Assembly (NCBI RefSeq): GCF_008329535.1
Contig: NZ_NPKR01000016.1
Location: forward strand, 62,001 to 126,000
DNA length: 64,000 nt
Reading direction: 5' to 3'
Source of the DNA: Mycolicibacterium sp. P1-18
GTDB lineage: Bacteria; Actinomycetota; Actinomycetes; Mycobacteriales; Mycobacteriaceae
The notes under the pieces: model-generated
What the model was told of the DNA's origin: nothing
Databases searched by the model: none
Seen by the model: the letters and a program-made list of their open reading frames with translations, nothing else
Position numbers and translations under genes: made by a program
In this document: positions 38,358-48,180 of the stretch, piece after piece
Layout of the letters: each line of letters opens with the position of its first letter
How positions within the stretch are numbered: position 1 is the first letter of the stretch

Positions 38358-39749
38358 ATGCAACGGCTCAGCGGACTCGACGCCAGCTTCCTCTACCTCG
38401 AAACCGCTGCGCAGCCGCTGCACGTGTGCTCGATCCTGGAGATCGACCCGTCCACCATTCCCGGCGGATACAGCTTCGAGCGGATGCGCGACGCGCTGAC
38501 CCTGCGCATCAAGGCGATGCCCGAGTTCCGGGAGAAGCTCGCCGACAACCGCTTCAACCTGGACCACCCGGTGTGGGTGGAGGACCACGACTTCGACGTC
38601 GACCGGCACCTGCACCGCATCGGACTCCCGTCGCCGGGCGGACGCGTCGAGCTCGGCGAGATCTGCGGACACATCGCCTCACTCACCCTCGACCGCACCA
38701 GGCCGCTGTGGGAGATGTGGATCATCGAGAACGTGGGGGGCACCGACGCGCAGTCCGGTGGCCGGCTCGCCGTGCTGACCAAGGTGCACCACGCCGGCGT
38801 CGACGGGGTGACGGGGGCAAACCTCATGTCACAGCTCTGCACCACCGAAGCCGACGCCCCCGCACCCGAGCCCGTGAAGGGCGTGGGCGGCGGATCGGAC
38901 CTGGAGATCGCCGTCAGCGGCGCGATCAAGTTCGCCACCCGGCCGCTGAAGCTGGCCAACGTGGTGCCGTCGACGCTGTCGACGGTCGTGGACACCGTGC
39001 GGCGCGCGCGCAACGGCCTCACCATGGCGGCGCCCTTCGCCGCACCCCAGACCCGGTTCAACGCGACCGTCACCGGGCGGCGCAACGTCGCCTTCGCCCA
39101 GCTCGACCTCGAAGACGTCAAGGCCGTCAAGAACCACTACGGCGTGAAGGTCAACGACGTGGTGATGGCCTTGGTCGCCGGCGTCCTGCGGCGGTTCCTG
39201 CTCGACCGCGATGAGCTGCCCGACAGCACCCTGGTCGCGATGGTCCCGGTGTCGGTGCACGACCAGTCCGACCGCCCGGGGCGCAACCAGGTGACCGGCA
39301 TGTTCGCCAGCCTGCACACCGACGTCGAGGATCCGGGTGAGCGCCTGCGGACGATCGCCGACGCGAATTCCGTTGCCAAGCAACACAGTGCGGCGATCGG
39401 GGCGACGCTGCTGCAGGACTGGTCGCAGTTCGCGGCGCCCGCGGTGTTCGGCGTGGCGATGCGCGTCTACGCGTCGAGCCGGCTGACGAGCGCGGTCCCG
39501 GTGCACAACCTGGTGGTGTCCAACGTGCCGGGGCCCCAGGTGCCGCTGTACTTCCTGGGCGCGCAGGTCAACGCGATGTATCCGCTGGGGCCGATCTTCC
39601 ACGGGTCCGGGCTCAACATCACCGTGATGTCGCTCAACGGCACGCTCGACGTCGGCCTGATCTCGTGCCCCGATTTGCTGCCCGATCTGTGGGACATGGC
39701 CGACGACTTCGAGGTCGCACTCAAGGAGTTGGTGAACGCCGCGGGGTAA
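38358..39749 (+). CDS. WS/DGAT-family acyltransferase (wax ester/triacylglycerol synthase)
   Basis: A 463-residue protein beginning MQRLSGLDASFLYLET, the standard start of mycobacterial Tgs-type enzymes. The catalytic HHxxxDG is KVHHAGVDGVTG. PLWEMWIIENV, VNDVVMALVAGVLRRFL and NLVVSNVPGPQVPLYF are further family blocks, the last near the DUF1298 part. It would esterify diacylglycerol or long-chain alcohols with acyl-CoA, making storage lipid. Start ATG 38358 matches family N-termini. It stands alone between panB and the Hip1-like genes. Confidence 0.92.
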   Translation: MQRLSGLDASFLYLETAAQPLHVCSILEIDPSTIPGGYSFERMRDALTLRIKAMPEFREKLADNRFNLDHPVWVEDHDFDVDRHLHRIGLPSPGGRVELGEICGHIASLTLDRTRPLWEMWIIENVGGTDAQSGGRLAVLTKVHHAGVDGVTGANLMSQLCTTEADAPAPEPVKGVGGGSDLEIAVSGAIKFATRPLKLANVVPSTLSTVVDTVRRARNGLTMAAPFAAPQTRFNATVTGRRNVAFAQLDLEDVKAVKNHYGVKVNDVVMALVAGVLRRFLLDRDELPDSTLVAMVPVSVHDQSDRPGRNQVTGMFASLHTDVEDPGERLRTIADANSVAKQHSAAIGATLLQDWSQFAAPAVFGVAMRVYASSRLTSAVPVHNLVVSNVPGPQVPLYFLGAQVNAMYPLGPIFHGSGLNITVMSLNGTLDVGLISCPDLLPDLWDMADDFEVALKELVNAAG

Positions 39750-39784
39750 CACCCTCATCTGCGCCGACGGTCCTTCATGGCAGC

Positions 39785-41302
39785 ATGACAGCCATGAACC
39801 TCAGACGCGGGGTCCTCGCGGCCACTCTCATCGTGCTGCTGGTGGCCGGCTGCAGCAGACTGGTCGACGGACGCGGCGTCATCGCCACGCCCCGGCCGGG
39901 CGCGCCGATCGACTGGTCGCAATGCGACGCCACGTCCTCGGACGTCCGCATCCCCGCCGGCGCCGAATGCGGAAAGCTCTCGGTGCCGGTCGATTACACC
40001 AAGCCCGACGGTGACGTGGCCCGCCTGGCGATGATCCGGTTCAAGGCCACCGGCGACAAGATCGGCTCGCTGATCATCAATCCCGGCGGTCCCGGCGAGT
40101 CGGGTGTCGGAGCCGCGGCGTCCTTGGTGGGGGCGATCCCCGCCTCCGTTCGCGAACGCTTCGACCTCGTCGGCTTCGACCCCCGCGGCGTCGGTGCGTC
40201 GACTCCGGCGGTGTGGTGCAACTCCGACGCCGACAACGACCGGCAACGGGCCGACGACCAGGTGGACTACACGCCCGAAGGCGTAGCCCACATCGAGTCG
40301 GAAACCAAGGACTTCGTTGCGCGCTGTGTCGAGAAGATGGGCGACGACTTCCTCGCCAACGTCGGAACGTCAAGCGTGATCAAGGATCTCGACGCCATGC
40401 GGGCCGCGCTCGGGGACCAGAAGCTGACCTACCTCGGCTACTCCTACGGCACCCGCATCGGCTCGGCCTACGCGGAGGCCTACCCGCAGAACGTGCGGGC
40501 GATGATCCTCGACGGCGCCGTCGACCCCAACGCCGACCCGGTGGAGGCCGACATTCGTCAGGCCGCGGCGTTCCAGACGGCGTTCAACGACTACGCGGCC
40601 GACTGCGCCAAGAGGCCGACGTGCCCACTCGGAACCGATCCCACCAAGGCGGTCGACGTCTACAAGAGCATGGTCGAGCCGCTGGTGAACGACCCCGCCA
40701 AGACCAGCGATCCGCGAGGGCTCAGCTACAGCGACGCCATCGTCGGCACGATCCTGCCGCTGTACTCGCCGAACCTCTGGCGCCACCTCACCCAGGGCCT
40801 CTCGGAGCTCAAGGACGGTTCCGGAGACACCATGCTCAAACTCGCCGACCTCTACATGGGTCGTGACGAGAGCGGGCACTACAACAACTCGACCGACGTG
40901 CGGGTCGCCGTCAACTGCGTCGACGAGCCGCCGATCACCGACCGCAAGACCGTCGTCGACGAGGACCGGCGCGCCCGCGAGGTGGCACCGTTCATGAGCT
41001 ACGGACAGTTCACCGGGAACGCCCCCCTCGGCACGTGCGCCTTCTGGCCGGTGCCGGCCACGTCCAAGCCGCACCGGATCTCCGTCGCCGGACTGCCGCC
41101 CGTTCTGGTGGTCTCCACGACGAACGATCCCGCGACGCCGTACCAGGCCGGCGTCGACCTGGCCAAGCAACTCGGTGGCACGTTGCTGACGTTCGACGGC
41201 ACCCAGCACACGGTCGTCTTCCAGGGCGACACGTGCGTCGACGACATCGCCGCCAAGTACCTGGTCGACGTCGCGGTACCCCCGCCCAACTCGACCTGCT
41301 GA
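39785..41302 (+). CDS. caeA: Hip1/CaeA-like serine hydrolase, lipoprotein
   Basis: A 505-residue protein from ATG 39785 (or ATG 39794). The lipoprotein signal MNLRRGVLAATLIVLLVAGC ends in the lipid-attachment Cys. The mature alpha/beta hydrolase has the nucleophile in YLGYSYGTRIGSAYAE, an oxyanion segment LIINPGGPGESG, an Asp in VVSTTNDPATPY and a His in DGTQHTVVFQG. It is the orthologue of M. tuberculosis Rv2224c (Hip1/CaeA), a cell-envelope serine protease that cleaves GroEL2 and affects envelope integrity. A TAP-like C-terminal domain is present. A secreted paralogue follows. Confidence 0.93.
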   Translation: MTAMNLRRGVLAATLIVLLVAGCSRLVDGRGVIATPRPGAPIDWSQCDATSSDVRIPAGAECGKLSVPVDYTKPDGDVARLAMIRFKATGDKIGSLIINPGGPGESGVGAAASLVGAIPASVRERFDLVGFDPRGVGASTPAVWCNSDADNDRQRADDQVDYTPEGVAHIESETKDFVARCVEKMGDDFLANVGTSSVIKDLDAMRAALGDQKLTYLGYSYGTRIGSAYAEAYPQNVRAMILDGAVDPNADPVEADIRQAAAFQTAFNDYAADCAKRPTCPLGTDPTKAVDVYKSMVEPLVNDPAKTSDPRGLSYSDAIVGTILPLYSPNLWRHLTQGLSELKDGSGDTMLKLADLYMGRDESGHYNNSTDVRVAVNCVDEPPITDRKTVVDEDRRAREVAPFMSYGQFTGNAPLGTCAFWPVPATSKPHRISVAGLPPVLVVSTTNDPATPYQAGVDLAKQLGGTLLTFDGTQHTVVFQGDTCVDDIAAKYLVDVAVPPPNSTC

Positions 41303-41391
41303 CGGCATAGGTCACCGTCGGATCACCGTCCGGTTTCCGACTGGCCTCTGCTCGAGTCCCGCACGACCACCGAACTCCGCTGCGTGCAACC

Positions 41392-42921
41392 ATGTTCGCC
41401 ATGTGGATGGTGGGCAGGCTGATCGCGGCACTGCCCGCAGTGATTCTGGCGTCGGCGCTCGTGGGCCCGATTGCCGCGGCGTCGCCCGGGGAGTCGCCCG
41501 CCGTCGGGTACGGCCAACCCCCGGTGTGGGGCAGCTGCGCCGGCTTCCTCGGATCCGCCAGCGCACTGCCCACCGCTCAGTGCGGCATGGTGAGCGTGCC
41601 CGTCGACTACGCGAATCCCGCAGGCGCGCAAGCGCAATTGGCGGTCATCCGAGTGCCGGCCACCGGCGACCGGATCGGTGCGTTGATGGTCAACCCCGGC
41701 GGCCCCGGCGCGTCCGCGGTCGACGCCGTCGCCTCGATGGCCGCAAGCTTCGGCGACAACGAGGTCACCCGCCGCTTCGACCTGGTGGGCTTCGATCCGC
41801 GCGGCGTCGGGCGCTCCACCCCGCAGGTGCGCTGCCGCAGCGACGCCGAGTTCGACGCCTACCGCCGCGAATCCCTCACCGACTACAGCCCCGCCGGAGT
41901 GGCCCGCATCGAGCAGATCTACCAGCAGATCGCCCGGGGTTGCGTCGACCGCACCGGCCAGGACTTCCTGACGAACGTGGGCACGGCGTCCACGGTGCGC
42001 GACATGGACGTCGTCCGGGCCGCGTTGGGGGAGAACCAGATCAACTATCTCGGCTACTCCTACGGCACCGAACTCGGCTCCAGGTACGCCGAATTGTTCG
42101 GTGACCGCGTGCGCGCGATGGTCCTCGACGGTGCGGTGGACCCCAGCGCCGACCCGGTGGCGGAGAACGTCCGCCAGCTGGCCGGCTTCCAGACCGCGTT
42201 CGACGACTACGCCGCGGACTGCGCGCGGTCGGTCGACTGCCCGCTGGGCCAGGACCCCACCCAGTTCGTCGCGCGGTACCACCAACTGGTCGACCCCCTG
42301 GTGCAGCAACCTGGCCGGACGTCGGACCCGCGGGGGCTCGGCTACCAGGACGCGATCACCGGCACGGTCAACGCGCTCTACACCCAGCGCTACTGGAAGT
42401 TCCTGACCAGTGGGCTGCTCGGCCTGCAGCGGGGCACCGACGCCGGGGACCTGCTGCTGCTCGCCGACGACTACCAGGAGCGCGACACCGCCGGGCACTA
42501 CACCAACCAGCAGGACGCGTTCACCGCCATCCGGTGCGTCGACTCGCCGTACCCGACCGACCCCGCGGTGTGGGCCGACGCCGACCGGCAGGCGCGGGCC
42601 GCCGCCCCGTTCATGGCCTACGGCGAGTTCACTGGCTTCGCTCCCAGAGACGATTGCGCGATGTGGCCGGTGCCGCCCACGTCGGTGCCCCACGCCGCGT
42701 CCTCGCCGGGACCCGGCAAGGTGGTCGTCGTCTCGACCACCCACGACCCGGCGACGCCGTACCAGGCCGGGGTCGACCTAGCTCGCGAAATGGATGCGTC
42801 GCTGATCACGTTCAACGGCACCCAGCACACCGTGGTGTTCAACGGCGACGCGTGCGTCGACTCCGCGGTCGTCAATTTCCTCGTCGCCTCAGCGTTACCG
42901 CCGCAAAATCTGCAGTGTTAG
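41392..42921 (+). CDS. Secreted Hip1-like serine hydrolase (tandem paralogue)
   Basis: A 509-residue paralogue of the preceding gene, corresponding to Rv2223c. The signal peptide MVGRLIAALPAVILASALVG is of the cleaved type (AAA near residue 29) and has no lipobox. The same active-site blocks appear: VNPGGPGASAVDAV, YLGYSYGTELGSRYAE, VVSTTHDPATPYQAG and NGTQHTVVFNGDACVD. Several paired cysteines match the lipoprotein paralogue, suggesting the same disulfides. ATG 41401 is an alternative start. It is probably a tripeptidyl-type peptidase acting outside the cell, sharing the promoter region of caeA or its own in the 89-bp gap. Confidence 0.9.
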   Translation: MFAMWMVGRLIAALPAVILASALVGPIAAASPGESPAVGYGQPPVWGSCAGFLGSASALPTAQCGMVSVPVDYANPAGAQAQLAVIRVPATGDRIGALMVNPGGPGASAVDAVASMAASFGDNEVTRRFDLVGFDPRGVGRSTPQVRCRSDAEFDAYRRESLTDYSPAGVARIEQIYQQIARGCVDRTGQDFLTNVGTASTVRDMDVVRAALGENQINYLGYSYGTELGSRYAELFGDRVRAMVLDGAVDPSADPVAENVRQLAGFQTAFDDYAADCARSVDCPLGQDPTQFVARYHQLVDPLVQQPGRTSDPRGLGYQDAITGTVNALYTQRYWKFLTSGLLGLQRGTDAGDLLLLADDYQERDTAGHYTNQQDAFTAIRCVDSPYPTDPAVWADADRQARAAAPFMAYGEFTGFAPRDDCAMWPVPPTSVPHAASSPGPGKVVVVSTTHDPATPYQAGVDLAREMDASLITFNGTQHTVVFNGDACVDSAVVNFLVASALPPQNLQC

Positions 42922-43015
42922 CTGGCGGCACTGGAACTCGCCCGTGAGCTCGGCTACTGTCTAGCGCACACAGGGCGACGCCAGGGCGCCAGCGACTCCA
43001 GGAAGCGGCACCCGA

Positions 43016-43780
43016 ATGGACAACGACACCACCGCCGTCGTCGAGGACGGCCACTACTACCGCGATCAGATCGGCAACTCCAACAAGGTCATCGCCTGGA
43101 GTCACCGCTCGCGTTTCGTCAAGGCGATCAGCCTGATCGACCGCGATTCGGCGAACCTGCTGGACTACGGCTGCGGCGACGGCACGTTCCTCGCCATGGC
43201 CAGGGAGAAGTTCGTCACCGGGCACGGCGCCGACATCGACGCCAACCAAATCGAGGGCTGCAAGGAAAGATTCGCCGACCTCGACGGCGTCAGCTTCTCG
43301 GTGATCGGCGATCTGACGAGCGACTACGACGGCACCTTCGACGTGGTGACGTGCATGGAGACCCTGGAGCACTGCACCGAGGACATCGTCGAGATCGTGC
43401 TGGCCGACCTGGCCCGGCTGGCCGCTCCCGGTGGCCGAGTGATCGTCAGCGTGCCCATCGAAATCGGCCCCTCCTTCGTGTTGAAGCAGTCGATCCGTGC
43501 GCTGGCCCGCCGCATGGGCAACAGCAGCTACCACATGGTCGAGCGGTACACCCCCGCCGACGCCGCCAAGATGGTGTTTGCTGGCCGCAACACCGCGGTC
43601 GAGCGGCCGCTGTACAAGGTCGACGGCGCCGAGGGCTACTCGCACTTCGGCTTCAACTGGCGGGCGCTGCGCGAGCGGGTCGCGCACCACCTCGTCATCG
43701 AGGAAACGCAATTCACTCCGGTCGGGCAGCTGCGCGGGTTCGCCAGCAGCCAGGCGTGGTTTCTCTGCCGGCCCCGCTGA
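43016..43780 (+). CDS. Class I SAM-dependent methyltransferase
   Basis: A 254-residue methyltransferase. Motif I is NLLDYGCGDGTFLAMA, the acidic binding residue is in GHGADIDANQIEGC, and DVVTCMETLEHCTEDI is motif II/IV. The N-terminus (DGHYYRDQIGNSNKVIAWSHRSR) and the C-terminal half resemble Methyltransf_11/Ubie-type enzymes modifying glycans or lipids. It lies between the Hip1 pair and glnA2, where I do not recall a gene in M. tuberculosis, so it may be a lineage-specific insertion. Substrate unknown. Confidence 0.82.
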   Translation: MDNDTTAVVEDGHYYRDQIGNSNKVIAWSHRSRFVKAISLIDRDSANLLDYGCGDGTFLAMAREKFVTGHGADIDANQIEGCKERFADLDGVSFSVIGDLTSDYDGTFDVVTCMETLEHCTEDIVEIVLADLARLAAPGGRVIVSVPIEIGPSFVLKQSIRALARRMGNSSYHMVERYTPADAAKMVFAGRNTAVERPLYKVDGAEGYSHFGFNWRALRERVAHHLVIEETQFTPVGQLRGFASSQAWFLCRPR

Positions 43781-43813
43781 AACGCCGAGCCGCACACCAT
43801 ACGCAGCAGGCGC

Positions 43814-43829
43814 GTAACACGGAATTAAC
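43814..43829 (+). promoter_or_regulatory. GlnR-type half site pair upstream of glnA2
   Basis: GTAAC-N6-TTAAC, two half sites spaced 11 bp, 23 bases before the glnA2 ATG. It fits one GlnR box (consensus GnnAC-N6-GnAAC), but a second box at the same phase is not visible, so it is weaker than the glnA1 site at 51727. Confidence 0.45.
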
Positions 43830-43851
43830 AGCGGGTGCCTACGCTTCGCAC

Positions 43852-45192
43852 ATGGATCGGCAGAAGGAATTCGTGCTCCGGACGCTCGAGGAGCGTGACA
43901 TCCGATTCGTGCGGCTGTGGTTCACCGACGTACTCGGGTACCTCAAGTCCGTGGCGATCGCGCCTGCCGAGCTAGAGGGCGCCTTCGAGGAGGGCATCGG
44001 CTTCGACGGATCGTCGATCGAGGGCTTCGCCCGGGTGTCGGAGTCCGACACCGTCGCCCGTCCCGATCCGTCGACCTTCCAGGTGCTGCCCTGGACCACC
44101 AGCGGCGGCAAGCACCACTCCGCCCGGATGTTCTGCGACATCACGATGCCCGACGGATCGCCGTCCTGGGCCGATTCGCGGCACGTCCTGCGTAGGCAGC
44201 TGGCCAAGGCCAGCGAGCTCGGCTTCTCCTGCTACGTGCATCCGGAGATCGAGTTCTTCCTGTTGCAGCCCGGACTCTACGACGGCTCCGAGCCGGTGCC
44301 CGCCGACAACGGCGGCTACTTCGACCAGGCGGTGCACGACTCGGCCCCCAACTTCCGCAGGCACGCGATCGACGCGCTGGAGTCGATGGGCATCTCGGTG
44401 GAGTTCAGCCACCACGAGGGCGCGCCCGGACAGCAGGAGATCGACCTGCGCTACGCCGACGCGCTGTCGATGGCCGACAACGTGATGACGTTCCGCTACG
44501 TCGTCAAGGAAGTGGCCCTCACCGAGGGCGTCCGGGCCACGTTCATGCCGAAGCCGTTCTCGCAGTACCCCGGTTCGGCGATGCACACCCACATGAGCCT
44601 CTTCGAGGGTGACGCCAACGCCTTCCACACCCCCGACGACCCGCTGCAACTCTCCGACATCGGCAAGTCCTTCATCGCGGGCATCCTCGAACACGCCAGC
44701 GAGATCAGCGCCGTCACCAACCAGTGGGTCAACTCCTACAAACGCCTGGTGCACGGCGGCGAAGCCCCCACCGCGGCCTCGTGGGGAGCGGCCAACCGGT
44801 CGGCGCTCGTCCGGGTCCCGATGTACACCCCGCGCAAGGCGTCCTCACGACGCATCGAGGTGCGCAGCCCCGACTCGGCCTGCAACCCGTACCTCGCGTT
44901 CGCCGTCCTGCTGGCGGCCGGACTGCGCGGCGTCGAGAAGAACTACGTGCTCGGTCCGCAGGCCGAGGACAACGTCTGGAACCTGACGCCGGAGGAACGC
45001 CGCGCGATGGGCTACAAGGAACTGCCGGGCAGCCTCGGCGTGGCCCTCGGCGAGATGGAGAACTCCGAACTGGTCGCCGAGGCGCTCGGCGAACACGTCT
45101 TCGACTTCTTCCTGCGCAACAAGCGCGCCGAGTGGGAGACCTACCGCAGCAACGTGACGCCGTACGAGCTGAAGGCCTACCTCTCCCTGTAG
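43852..45192 (+). CDS. glnA2: Glutamine synthetase GlnA2
   Basis: A 446-residue class-I-type glutamine synthetase from ATG 43852. Metal and substrate blocks: GIGFDGSSIEGFARVSESD, HPEIEFFLL, HHEGAPGQQEIDLRY, FMPKPFSQYPGSAMHTHMS and NPYLAFAVLLAAGLRG. It lacks the usual adenylylation Tyr context seen in GlnA1. It is the orthologue of Rv2222c, not essential in M. tuberculosis. glnE follows by 36 bp, so the synthetase and the modifying enzyme are transcribed together. A GlnR-like half site lies just upstream. Confidence 0.95.
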   Translation: MDRQKEFVLRTLEERDIRFVRLWFTDVLGYLKSVAIAPAELEGAFEEGIGFDGSSIEGFARVSESDTVARPDPSTFQVLPWTTSGGKHHSARMFCDITMPDGSPSWADSRHVLRRQLAKASELGFSCYVHPEIEFFLLQPGLYDGSEPVPADNGGYFDQAVHDSAPNFRRHAIDALESMGISVEFSHHEGAPGQQEIDLRYADALSMADNVMTFRYVVKEVALTEGVRATFMPKPFSQYPGSAMHTHMSLFEGDANAFHTPDDPLQLSDIGKSFIAGILEHASEISAVTNQWVNSYKRLVHGGEAPTAASWGAANRSALVRVPMYTPRKASSRRIEVRSPDSACNPYLAFAVLLAAGLRGVEKNYVLGPQAEDNVWNLTPEERRAMGYKELPGSLGVALGEMENSELVAEALGEHVFDFFLRNKRAEWETYRSNVTPYELKAYLSL

Positions 45193-45228
45193 CGCCGGGG
45201 CCCGCACCCCCTGCGTTACCGTGATGGG

Positions 45229-48180
45229 GTGGCAAAACCCGCGACGCAGCGACCGACGCTGCCCAGCGTCGGCAGGCTGGGCTTGGTCGAACCACCCGCG
45301 CGTGCGGACCTGGACCGGCTGGGCTGGACCACCGACGACTACGTCGAACTGTTGTGGTCGTTGTCCCGGGCACCCGACGCCGACACCGCCCTGCGGACGA
45401 TGGTGCGGCTCGCCGACGCCCTCGGCGACGGATGGGACGAACTCAACCGCGCCCTGGTGAAGGACCGCGGGCTGCGCGGCCGGCTGTTCGGCGTGCTCGG
45501 TTCCTCCCTCGCGCTCGGTGACCACCTCGTCGCCCAACCCACGTCCTGGCACCTGCTGGCGGGCCAGGTCACCCTGCCCGACCGCGACGAACTCCACCGC
45601 GTCTTCATCGGGATGGCCGAGAACACCTCGGAGACAAACGATTTGCGCGTGCTCTACCGTGACCGGCTGTTGGTGCTGGCGGCACTCGACCTGGCTCCCA
45701 CCGTGGAGAACGAACCCGTGCTGCCGTTCCCGACGGTGGGGGAGCACCTGGCCGACCTCGCCGACGCCGCGTTGGCCGCCGCCCTCGTCGTCGCGACCAG
45801 GACCGTGTGCAAGGACGACGCCCCGCCGCGACTGGCCGTCATCGCGATGGGCAAGTGCGGCGCGCGCGAACTGAACTACGTCAGCGACGTCGACGTCATC
45901 TTCGTCGCCGAGAAGGCCGACGCGGTCACCGCCAGGCTCGCCGGGGAGATGATGCGGTTCGCCGGCGACGCGTTCTTCGAAGTCGACGCCGGCCTGCGAC
46001 CCGAGGGCAAGAGCGGCGAGCTGGTTCGGACGCTGGAATCCCATGTGGCGTACTACGAGCGGTGGGCCAAGACGTGGGAGTTCCAGGCGCTGCTCAAGGC
46101 CCGCCCGGCCGTGGGCGACGCCGAACTCGGCGAGCAGTACGTGGCGGCCCTGATGCCGATGGTGTGGGCGGCGCGCGAACGCGAGGACTTTGTCTCGGAG
46201 GTCCAGAAGATGCGCCGGCGGGTTGAGGAACTGGTGCCCGCCGGGGTCAGGTCCCGCGAGATTAAGCTCGGCACCGGCGGACTGCGCGACGTCGAGTTCG
46301 CCGTCCAGCTGCTGCAACTGGTGCACGGCCGCAACGACGATTCGCTGCACGTGGCCTCGACCGTCGACGCGCTCGCGGCGCTGGGCGCCGGTGGCTACGT
46401 CGGCCGTGACGACGCCGCGAATCTCACTGCGTCCTATGAGTTCCTGCGGCTGCTCGAGCACCGCCTGCAACTGCAGCGGCTCAAGCGCACCCACATGCTG
46501 CCCGAAGCGGGTGACGAAGAGGCCATGCGGTGGCTGGCCCGCGCCGCGCACATGCGACCCGACGGCCAGCACGACTCCCTCGGCGTGCTGCGGGAGGAGC
46601 TCAAGCGCCAGAGCCTGCGGGTGTCGCGCCTGCACGCCAAGCTCTTCTACCAACCGCTGCTGGAGTCCGTCGAGGGCAACGCCGTCGAACTCCTGCCCAG
46701 CATGTCGCCGGAAGCGGCCGAACGTCAGCTAGCCGCACTGGGATACGAGGGCCCGCAGAGCGCGCTGACGCACCTGGCCGCGCTGACCGGCAGCAGCGGA
46801 CGACGTGGCCGGGTCCAGCAGGTGCTGCTGCCGACGCTGCTGGATTGGCTGTCCGACGCACCCGACCCGGACGCCGGCCTGCTGGCCTACCGCAGACTCA
46901 GCGACGAGATGGCCGAGCAGCGGTGGTTCCTCGCCTCGCTGCGCGACGAGGGCGCGGTGGCCAAGCGGCTGATGCACGTGCTCGGCACGTCGGCGTTCGT
47001 GCCCGAGCTCCTCATGCGGGCACCCGAGGTCATCCGGCAGTACGCCGACGGCCCGTCGGGACCCAAACTGCTCGAGGTCGAACCGGAGAGCTTGGCCCAC
47101 GCACTCGTCGCGTCGGCGAGCAGACACACCGACCCGTTGCGCGCCATCGCCGCCGCGAGGACGCTGCGGCGCCAGGAGTTGGCCCGGCTGGCGTCGGCGG
47201 ACCTGCTCGGCATGCTCGAGGTCACCGAGGTGTGCCGAGGGCTGACGTCGGTGTGGGTCGCGGTGCTGCAGGCCGCGCTGGACGTCGTCATCCGCGCGAA
47301 CTCGCCGACGGGCGGCGCGCCCGCCCGGATCGCCGTGATCGGCATGGGCCGCCTCGGTGGCGGGGAACTGAGCTACGGCTCCGACGCCGACGTCATGTTC
47401 GTGTGCGAACCCGTCGGCGGCGCAGACGAATCCGTGGCGGTGAAGTGGTCGGTCACCATCGCCGAACAGGTTCGGGCGCTGCTGGGCACGCCGAGTGCGG
47501 ACCCGCCGCTGGAGGTCGACACCAACCTGCGTCCGGAGGGTCGCAGCGGTCCGCTGGTCCGCACGCTCGCCTCCTACGAGGCGTACTACTCCAGATTCGC
47601 CCAAACCTGGGAGGTGCAGGCCCTGCTGCGGGCCCACCGCGTGGCGGGTGACGAGGACCTCGGGTACCGCTTCCTTCTGATGGTCGACAAGACCCGCTAC
47701 CCACCCGGCGGCGTGTCCACCGAAGCGGTGCAGGAGATTCGACGCGTGAAGGCGCGGATCGACGCGGAACGGCTGCCCCGCGGCGCCGACCCGAACACCC
47801 ACACCAAGCTCGGCCGGGGCGGGCTGGCCGACGTCGAGTGGACCGTCCAGCTGCTGCAGTTGCGCTACGGGCACGAGATCGAGGCGCTGCACAGCACGTC
47901 GACGCTCGACACGCTGAACGCGATCGGCGCCGCCGAACTGATCGCCGAGGGCGACGTCGACCTGCTGCGGCAAGCCTGGTTGACCGCGACGAAGGCCCGC
48001 AACGCGCTGGTCCTGGTGCGCGGCAAGCCCACCGACCAGCTGCCGGGACCGGGCCGCCAGCTCAACGCCGTGGCCGTCGCGGCCGGGTGGGACAACAGCG
48101 ACGGCAGCGAGTTCCTCGACAACTACCTGCGGGTGACGCGGCGGGCGAAGTCGGTCGTGCGACGGGTCTTCGGGGAGTGA
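45229..48180 (+). CDS. glnE: Glutamine synthetase adenylyltransferase/deadenylyltransferase GlnE
   Basis: A 983-residue bifunctional enzyme, GTG start. Two nucleotidyltransferase domains are seen. The N-terminal deadenylylase has IAMGKCGARELNYVSDVDVI, and the C-terminal adenylylase has IGMGRLGGGELSYGSDADVM. Each is followed by a helical GlnD_UR-type segment (GTGGLRDVEFAVQLLQL and GRGGLADVEWTVQLLQL). It adds or removes AMP on GlnA1 according to nitrogen state. The orthologue Rv2221c is essential in M. tuberculosis. The stop overlaps the thioesterase start (GTGA). Confidence 0.97.
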   Translation: MAKPATQRPTLPSVGRLGLVEPPARADLDRLGWTTDDYVELLWSLSRAPDADTALRTMVRLADALGDGWDELNRALVKDRGLRGRLFGVLGSSLALGDHLVAQPTSWHLLAGQVTLPDRDELHRVFIGMAENTSETNDLRVLYRDRLLVLAALDLAPTVENEPVLPFPTVGEHLADLADAALAAALVVATRTVCKDDAPPRLAVIAMGKCGARELNYVSDVDVIFVAEKADAVTARLAGEMMRFAGDAFFEVDAGLRPEGKSGELVRTLESHVAYYERWAKTWEFQALLKARPAVGDAELGEQYVAALMPMVWAAREREDFVSEVQKMRRRVEELVPAGVRSREIKLGTGGLRDVEFAVQLLQLVHGRNDDSLHVASTVDALAALGAGGYVGRDDAANLTASYEFLRLLEHRLQLQRLKRTHMLPEAGDEEAMRWLARAAHMRPDGQHDSLGVLREELKRQSLRVSRLHAKLFYQPLLESVEGNAVELLPSMSPEAAERQLAALGYEGPQSALTHLAALTGSSGRRGRVQQVLLPTLLDWLSDAPDPDAGLLAYRRLSDEMAEQRWFLASLRDEGAVAKRLMHVLGTSAFVPELLMRAPEVIRQYADGPSGPKLLEVEPESLAHALVASASRHTDPLRAIAAARTLRRQELARLASADLLGMLEVTEVCRGLTSVWVAVLQAALDVVIRANSPTGGAPARIAVIGMGRLGGGELSYGSDADVMFVCEPVGGADESVAVKWSVTIAEQVRALLGTPSADPPLEVDTNLRPEGRSGPLVRTLASYEAYYSRFAQTWEVQALLRAHRVAGDEDLGYRFLLMVDKTRYPPGGVSTEAVQEIRRVKARIDAERLPRGADPNTHTKLGRGGLADVEWTVQLLQLRYGHEIEALHSTSTLDTLNAIGAAELIAEGDVDLLRQAWLTATKARNALVLVRGKPTDQLPGPGRQLNAVAVAAGWDNSDGSEFLDNYLRVTRRAKSVVRRVFGE

